Of a stretch of DNA of 64,000 nucleotides, positions 58,857-64,000 are shown piece after piece; within the stretch, counting starts at the first letter, position 1, and every line of letters begins with the position of its first letter. This DNA is from Crocinitomicaceae bacterium (lineage in GTDB: Bacteria > Bacteroidota > Bacteroidia > Flavobacteriales_D > Parvicellaceae): NCBI GenBank assembly GCA_002716065.1, contig PAZE01000038.1, positions 1 to 64,000 on the forward strand, written 5' to 3'. A model generated the notes under the pieces. That model had not been told where the DNA came from, searched no databases, and saw only the letters and a list, made by a program, of their open reading frames with translations. The translations under genes were made by a program, and so were the position numbers.

Positions 58857-60207
58857 TTTTAAAGGTCTTCTACAAAAAGATGGATGGATTGAAAATGCAA
58901 GGGTAACTACTGACGCAAATGGATTAATTAAATCAATAGAAAAAGTAAATTCTTCCCAAAAAACAACTGACTATGCTATAGCAGGCTTTCAAAATGCACA
59001 TTCTCATGCTTTTCAATACGCTATGGCTGGATTGGCAGAGCTACACTCTACATCACCTAAAAATAATGATTTTTGGAGCTGGAGAACAGCTATGTACAAT
59101 CTAGCTCTATCAATTTCTCCTGATGATATGGAATCTATTGCAACAATGCTATACAAGGAAATGCTTAGAAATGGTTATACACATGTTGCTGAATTTCATT
59201 ATTTACATCATGATAAATCAGGAAAAAAATACAGAAATTTAGCTGAAAATGGAGAACGATTAATTGCAGCAGCTAAAAATGCAGGTATTAAGATTACGTT
59301 AATTCCCATATTTTATCAAAAAGGAGGGTTTGGAAAAGATCCTGAGCCCAAACAGAAAAGATTCATTTCAGATACTTTCGATAGCTACATTAAACTTTAT
59401 AATTCCAGTAAAGAAAGTACTGGATTTTATTCCGACTCAACTGTGGGAATAGGCATACATTCTATGAGAGGAGTATGTAGCAATGACATAATTCGAGTAA
59501 GTAATTTTAGAACTAACAATACTCCTTTTCACATCCATGTTTCTGAACAACTTAAAGAAATCGAAGATTGTAGGAAATTTCTTGGTCAGCGTCCCGTAGA
59601 ATGGCTTTCCAATAACATTCCTCTAAGTGAGCACTATCACCTAGTTCATGCAACTCATATTAACGAAAAAGAAGTTTCAGCTATAGCAACAACTCAAACA
59701 AATGTTGTGCTATGTCCAACTACTGAAGGAAACCTAGGAGATGGAATATTTCCATTGAAAGATTTCTTAGCTAAAAACGGAAATTGGTCTATAGGAACTG
59801 ATAGTCATGTAAGCTTAAATCCAATGGAAGAAATAAGACTTCTAGACTATGGGCAACGATTAATTTCACACAATAGAAATACTTTTGGCAATAAATCCTC
59901 TGGTGACAATGGCACTATTGCTATTAACAGCAGTTTAATTAATGGGAAAAAAGCTATGGGTGTTGATACTAAGAATCATTTTGAAATTGGCAATTCCTTT
60001 GATGCTCTAATAATTAGTGACAAACACCCACTAATCGCTCAAACATCTCTAACTAACTTAAGCAATACAATTGTTTATTCAAGTGATTCCTCTATGTATA
60101 AAGGGACTATAGTAAATGGTAATTGGTTAATAGAAAATGGCAAACACTGCAATGAAAAAATTGATGTAAACTATAATTTAACTTTAAAAAAACTATCAAT
60201 AAGGTAA
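58843..60207 (+). CDS. hutF: Formimidoylglutamate deiminase
   Basis: AIAGFQNAHSHAFQYAMAGLAE, HVAEFHYLHHD, HIHVSEQLKEIEDC, CPTTEGNLGDGIFPL, IGTDSHVSLNPMEEIRLLDYGQRL. Confidence 0.93.
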   Translation: MKEFNFKGLLQKDGWIENARVTTDANGLIKSIEKVNSSQKTTDYAIAGFQNAHSHAFQYAMAGLAELHSTSPKNNDFWSWRTAMYNLALSISPDDMESIATMLYKEMLRNGYTHVAEFHYLHHDKSGKKYRNLAENGERLIAAAKNAGIKITLIPIFYQKGGFGKDPEPKQKRFISDTFDSYIKLYNSSKESTGFYSDSTVGIGIHSMRGVCSNDIIRVSNFRTNNTPFHIHVSEQLKEIEDCRKFLGQRPVEWLSNNIPLSEHYHLVHATHINEKEVSAIATTQTNVVLCPTTEGNLGDGIFPLKDFLAKNGNWSIGTDSHVSLNPMEEIRLLDYGQRLISHNRNTFGNKSSGDNGTIAINSSLINGKKAMGVDTKNHFEIGNSFDALIISDKHPLIAQTSLTNLSNTIVYSSDSSMYKGTIVNGNWLIENGKHCNEKIDVNYNLTLKKLSIR

Positions 60208-60209
60208 AA

Positions 60210-61307
60210 CTACTTTAAAGATGGTTTACTACCCATTTGTTTTAAATGAGCAGCATGATGCTTAAGTGCTTTTAAAAACGAGTTGTTCGCATGATAAGGA
60301 ACATTAAATTCTTCAGCAGTAGATTTAACAATCTTAGAAAGCTGATAATAATGAATGTGACAAATATTCGGAAATAGATGGTGTTCTATCTGATAATTCA
60401 AACCTCCGATAAACCAAGAAAACAAACTTTTTCTATTGGAAAAATTTGCAGTTGTTTCCATCTGATGAATGTACCAATTCTTATGAATAACACCTCCTTC
60501 TTCAGGAAGAGGAAAATCTGTTTGATCCACAATATGAGCACATAAAAAAACAGTGGTTAAAAACAAACCAGCAATAAAATGCATTAAGAAAAAACCACCA
60601 ATTGTTAAACCAACGTTACCAGTAAATAAAATTGGTAAACCAATAATATAAAGCATATAAAAAGACTTCCACAAAGAAAGGTAGATAATAGCTTTTTTAA
60701 GAGAATATCCTTGAAGCTTCACCAAGTTCTTCTTATTATATTTTACAATCTGAATAAAATCCTTAGTAAGTATCCAGGAAATGGTCATTAAGCCGTATAA
60801 AAACCAAGCGTAAATGTGCTGATAACCATGATGCCATTTTCTTGGTTGAGAGTCAGAAAAACGAAGAACAATTCCTGCATCAACGTCTTCATCCATACCA
60901 ATAATATTGGTATAAGTGTGGTGCAAAACATTATGCTGTATTCTCCAATTCAAATCATATCCACCAACAATATTTAAGCAATAACCTAAAATTTTATTTA
61001 CTCTAGGGTTTTTAGAATAAGCACCGTGATTGGCATCATGCATAACAGATAAACCTATTCCAGCCATTCCAAGACCCATCAAAGACCACATTAGTATCGG
61101 AAACCACCAGTAGGAAAAAAGGTCTAAAAGAATAAATACAAAGGGTATAAAAAACAAAGAAAGCATAAAAACAGTCTTAAAAACCATAACACCATTACTA
61201 TTTTTAGAAATCTTATTTTCTTTAAAATAGCCATTAACACGCTTTCTTAAAACCTTTACAAACTCTGGTTTAGAAGTATCAAACTTTATAGTAGCTGGAT
61301 TAGAAAT
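60210..61307 (-). CDS. Fatty acid desaturase (front-end/acyl-CoA type); N-terminus extended to a putative ATT start
   Basis: His boxes HDANHG, HNVLHHTY, QIEHHLFP; upstream in-frame ISNPATIKFDTSKPEFVKVLRKRVNGYFKENKISKNSNGV is homologous to the paralog's N-terminus but has no ATG/GTG/TTG start. Confidence 0.85.
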   Translation of the reverse strand: MSNPATIKFDTSKPEFVKVLRKRVNGYFKENKISKNSNGVMVFKTVFMLSLFFIPFVFILLDLFSYWWFPILMWSLMGLGMAGIGLSVMHDANHGAYSKNPRVNKILGYCLNIVGGYDLNWRIQHNVLHHTYTNIIGMDEDVDAGIVLRFSDSQPRKWHHGYQHIYAWFLYGLMTISWILTKDFIQIVKYNKKNLVKLQGYSLKKAIIYLSLWKSFYMLYIIGLPILFTGNVGLTIGGFFLMHFIAGLFLTTVFLCAHIVDQTDFPLPEEGGVIHKNWYIHQMETTANFSNRKSLFSWFIGGLNYQIEHHLFPNICHIHYYQLSKIVKSTAEEFNVPYHANNSFLKALKHHAAHLKQMGSKPSLK

Positions 61308-61329
61308 AATAAATAGTATAAAATTAAAA

Positions 61330-62415
61330 TTAGGAAACGCCTAATTGTTTTAAATGTCTGGTATGGCACATAAGCGCACCTAAAAATGTTTTAAAATTAT
61401 TGTAGGGTAATCCATATTCCTTAGCAGTAGCTTTAACAATAGGACTAATCTTTTTGTAATGAACATGACAAATATTGGGAAATAAATGGTGTTCCACCTG
61501 AAAGTTTAACCCACCAACATACCAAGAAAAAAATCTTGACTTCATGGCAAAATTAGAAGTAGTATGCAATTGATGAGCATAAATATTGTGCTGTAAATTA
61601 CCAGATTCAGATATCTTTGGATACTGAGTATTTTCAACAACATGGGCACATTGAAAAACAATAGCCAAAACAAAACCAGCAATGAAATGCATTATGAAAA
61701 ACCCAGTTAAGGCAGACCACCATGTTGAAGCAAAAACTAAAGGCAATACCAAAACATAACCATAATAAAAAACCTTAGAACATATAAGAAAAATTAGTTC
61801 TTTGGAAAAGTTAATTTTTTGCATACTTAACAAACCTTTTTTCTTGTATCTAACCAATTGAGAAAAATCTTTATCAATAGCCCAGGAAATAGTCATTAAA
61901 CTATATAAAAACCATGCATATATGTGTTGAAATCTATGAAATCTTTTTCTTTCTTGATCGGGTGAGAATCTCATCATAGGGTCAGAATCCAAATCTTCAT
62001 CAATTCCAGAAACATTGGTATATGTATGATGTAAAACATTATGTTGAAGTTTCCAGTTAGTAGCGCTACCACCAACTAAATGAATAAAATAACCCAATAT
62101 CATATTAACCTTTTTATTCTTAGAATAGGAACCATGATTTGCATCATGCATTACACACATACCTATTCCAGCCATTCCAAATCCCATTAATGACCAAAAG
62201 ATAAAATTGATCCACCAAGATTCTACAACACCAGAAATAATAAAACCAAATGGAACAAAATAAATAGCAACCATAACAATTGTTTTGATTACCATATTAA
62301 AGTTGGCATGCTTGGAAATATTTTTCTCCTTAAAATAGGCGTTAACTTTTTTTCTTAGAGCCTTAACAAATTCAGTGTTTTTATTGTCAAACTTTATGTG
62401 TTTAAAATCAGGCAT
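61330..62415 (-). CDS. Fatty acid desaturase (front-end/acyl-CoA type), tandem paralog
   Basis: MPDFKHIKFDNKNTEFVKALRKKVNAYFKEKN; His boxes HDANHGS, HNVLHHTY, QVEHHLFP. Confidence 0.92.
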   Translation of the reverse strand: MPDFKHIKFDNKNTEFVKALRKKVNAYFKEKNISKHANFNMVIKTIVMVAIYFVPFGFIISGVVESWWINFIFWSLMGFGMAGIGMCVMHDANHGSYSKNKKVNMILGYFIHLVGGSATNWKLQHNVLHHTYTNVSGIDEDLDSDPMMRFSPDQERKRFHRFQHIYAWFLYSLMTISWAIDKDFSQLVRYKKKGLLSMQKINFSKELIFLICSKVFYYGYVLVLPLVFASTWWSALTGFFIMHFIAGFVLAIVFQCAHVVENTQYPKISESGNLQHNIYAHQLHTTSNFAMKSRFFSWYVGGLNFQVEHHLFPNICHVHYKKISPIVKATAKEYGLPYNNFKTFLGALMCHTRHLKQLGVS

Positions 62416-62439
62416 TATCAATTTTTTAATAAACTATGG

Positions 62440-62447
62440 CAAAACTA
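62440..62447 (-). promoter_or_regulatory. Candidate -7 box (TAGTTTTG) upstream of the desaturase pair
   Basis: Reverse complement of CAAAACTA fits TAnnTTTG, about 25 nt upstream of ATG 62415. Confidence 0.35.
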
Positions 62448-62510
62448 GTTTATTAATACTAACAACCACCTAATGTTGAACATTTTTAATGTACAACTAA
62501 TTGTTAACAC

Positions 62511-64000
62511 TTATATTTTTTTTTGAATAGTAATCACAATAAACTTTGAAGTTGGTGTATTGCTTTTATCTGCAACACTTCCAATGGGAACAAGAGCATT
62601 GGTTTCAGGAAAATAGGTTGCACAACATTTCTGTGGAATCGGATATCTAACCACCATAAATTTCTCTACTGTTCTTTGCTCATTTTTAAAATGACTTGTT
62701 ATATCAACAACATCTAAATTTTGAACACCATTAGAAATCATGTCTTGTTCATTCATAAGTATTACCCTTCTCTCATTATATATTCCTCTGTACCTATCGT
62801 TTAAACCATAGATAGTGGTATTGTATTGATCATGGGTTCTAATGGTCATCATTAAAAGCTCACGAGGATTTAATTCTAAAGGATTAACATGATGTATAGT
62901 AAAATTAGCTTTGCCAGTTGAAGTAACAGAAAAATCACCAGCTCTAGCATTGTTAGGTAAATAAAACCCAGCAGGATCTTTCACTTTTTCATTGTAAGAC
63001 TCAAAACCAGGAATAACATCTTGTATTTTATCCCTGATTAATGAATAATCGTCTTTAAAATCCAACCAATTTATAGTATCCATTGGAAATAATTTAGCCG
63101 AAAGCCTACAAACTAGCTCAGGCTCACTAATAATAGCATCAGAAATTGGAGGCATATTACCCTTGGATGAATGCACCACACCCATTGAGTTCTCAACAGT
63201 AACAAATTGATAACCAGACTTTTGTAAATCTAACTCAGATCTACCAAGAACAGGAAGAATTAAAGCTTTTTTCCCATGAATTAAATGGCTTCTATTGAGC
63301 TTAGTTGAGACATGTACTGTTAAACTGCAGTTTTTTAAAGCCTCTGCAGTAAATGCTGTATCGGGTGTAGCGGAAATAAAATTGCCGCCCATACCTATAA
63401 AAACTTTTGCTTTTTTCAAATGCATTGCTTTTATAGCATCAACTACATCATAACCATGGGCAGTTGGGGGATTAAAATCAAAAACCTTTTTTAAGTTTTT
63501 TAATAAAAAAGGTGGCGGTTTTTCCCATATACCCATTGTTCTATCACCCTGAACATTAGAATGACCTCTAACGGGGCAAGTTCCTGCTCCTTTCTTGCCA
63601 ATACTTCCCTTTAAAAGAAGTAAATTGACCAATTCTTGAATATTAGCAACTGCATTTTTATGTTGCGTCAGGCCCATAGCCCAACAAATAATAATTTTCT
63701 TTTTGGAAGCTATAAGGTCGGCAGCTTGTCGAATAAGATCTTCATTAACACCACTTTCTTTAACCAAAAAATCAAAATCTTGTTGATTGATATTTTCTAA
63801 CAACTCATCTACTCCTATGGTCTTAGAATTTATAAACTCCCAATCAAACTGTGAACCAGAATCTAGAGCTTCTTTTTCATTAAGTAAAAATAAAATTGCC
63901 TTAAATAATGCCAAATCTCCATTAATTCTTACTGGCAAGTATAAATCTGTAAGATTAGTACCCTTACCCAACCAATCAATTGGTCTTTGAGGGTCTTTAA
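62511..64000 (-). CDS. FdhF/YdeP-family molybdopterin oxidoreductase, C-terminal part (5' truncated by window)
   Basis: KDPQRPIDWLGKGTNLTDLYLPVRINGDLALFKAILF; LLLLKGSIGKKGAGTCPVRGHSNVQGDRTMGI; MTIRTHDQYNTTIYGLNDRYRG. Frame continues upstream past 64000; the track start at 63971 is an internal TTG. Confidence 0.9.
   Translation of the reverse strand, partial: KDPQRPIDWLGKGTNLTDLYLPVRINGDLALFKAILFLLNEKEALDSGSQFDWEFINSKTIGVDELLENINQQDFDFLVKESGVNEDLIRQAADLIASKKKIIICWAMGLTQHKNAVANIQELVNLLLLKGSIGKKGAGTCPVRGHSNVQGDRTMGIWEKPPPFLLKNLKKVFDFNPPTAHGYDVVDAIKAMHLKKAKVFIGMGGNFISATPDTAFTAEALKNCSLTVHVSTKLNRSHLIHGKKALILPVLGRSELDLQKSGYQFVTVENSMGVVHSSKGNMPPISDAIISEPELVCRLSAKLFPMDTINWLDFKDDYSLIRDKIQDVIPGFESYNEKVKDPAGFYLPNNARAGDFSVTSTGKANFTIHHVNPLELNPRELLMMTIRTHDQYNTTIYGLNDRYRGIYNERRVILMNEQDMISNGVQNLDVVDITSHFKNEQRTVEKFMVVRYPIPQKCCATYFPETNALVPIGSVADKSNTPTSKFIVITIQKKI

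Overview
This 64 kb AT-rich window looks like ordinary, gene-dense chromosome from a marine Bacteroidota (Flavobacteriales-like). Supporting signs are T9SS sorting domains, GLPGLI, GWxTD, BshB1 and TAnnTTTG promoter boxes. I annotate about 50 CDSs, one tRNA-Ser, two clear hairpin terminators and several candidate promoters. Recognisable blocks: mnmA (partial); thrS-infC-rpmI-rplT; pdxH; a kdsB-kdsD-kdsA Kdo cluster; two convergent L,D-transpeptidases; bshB1; hisS-hutH; xerD; a glycosyltransferase/DUF547/SDR cluster; a 1521-aa multidomain T9SS cargo; mtaB; an OMP beta-barrel + GLPGLI pair; a MoxR-alpha-2-macroglobulin-PbpC operon; hutG-hutF; tandem fatty acid desaturases; and a partial FdhF/YdeP oxidoreductase. 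I found no prophage, CRISPR array, transposon, BGC or obvious defence island, and no clear previously undescribed system. The best leads are: (i) a desaturase whose paralog-homologous N-terminus continues about 40 codons upstream of its first ATG, with an ATT exactly where the paralog has ATG; (ii) infC that must also use a non-canonical start, most likely ATT; (iii) a MoxR ATPase in one operon with A2M and PbpC; (iv) many abutting or overlapping convergent gene ends, including a 56-bp xerD antisense overlap and a terminator that encodes a protein C-terminus; (v) an unlisted 35-aa membrane peptide ORF. All calls come from reading the sequence and recognising families from memory. No database search was run.
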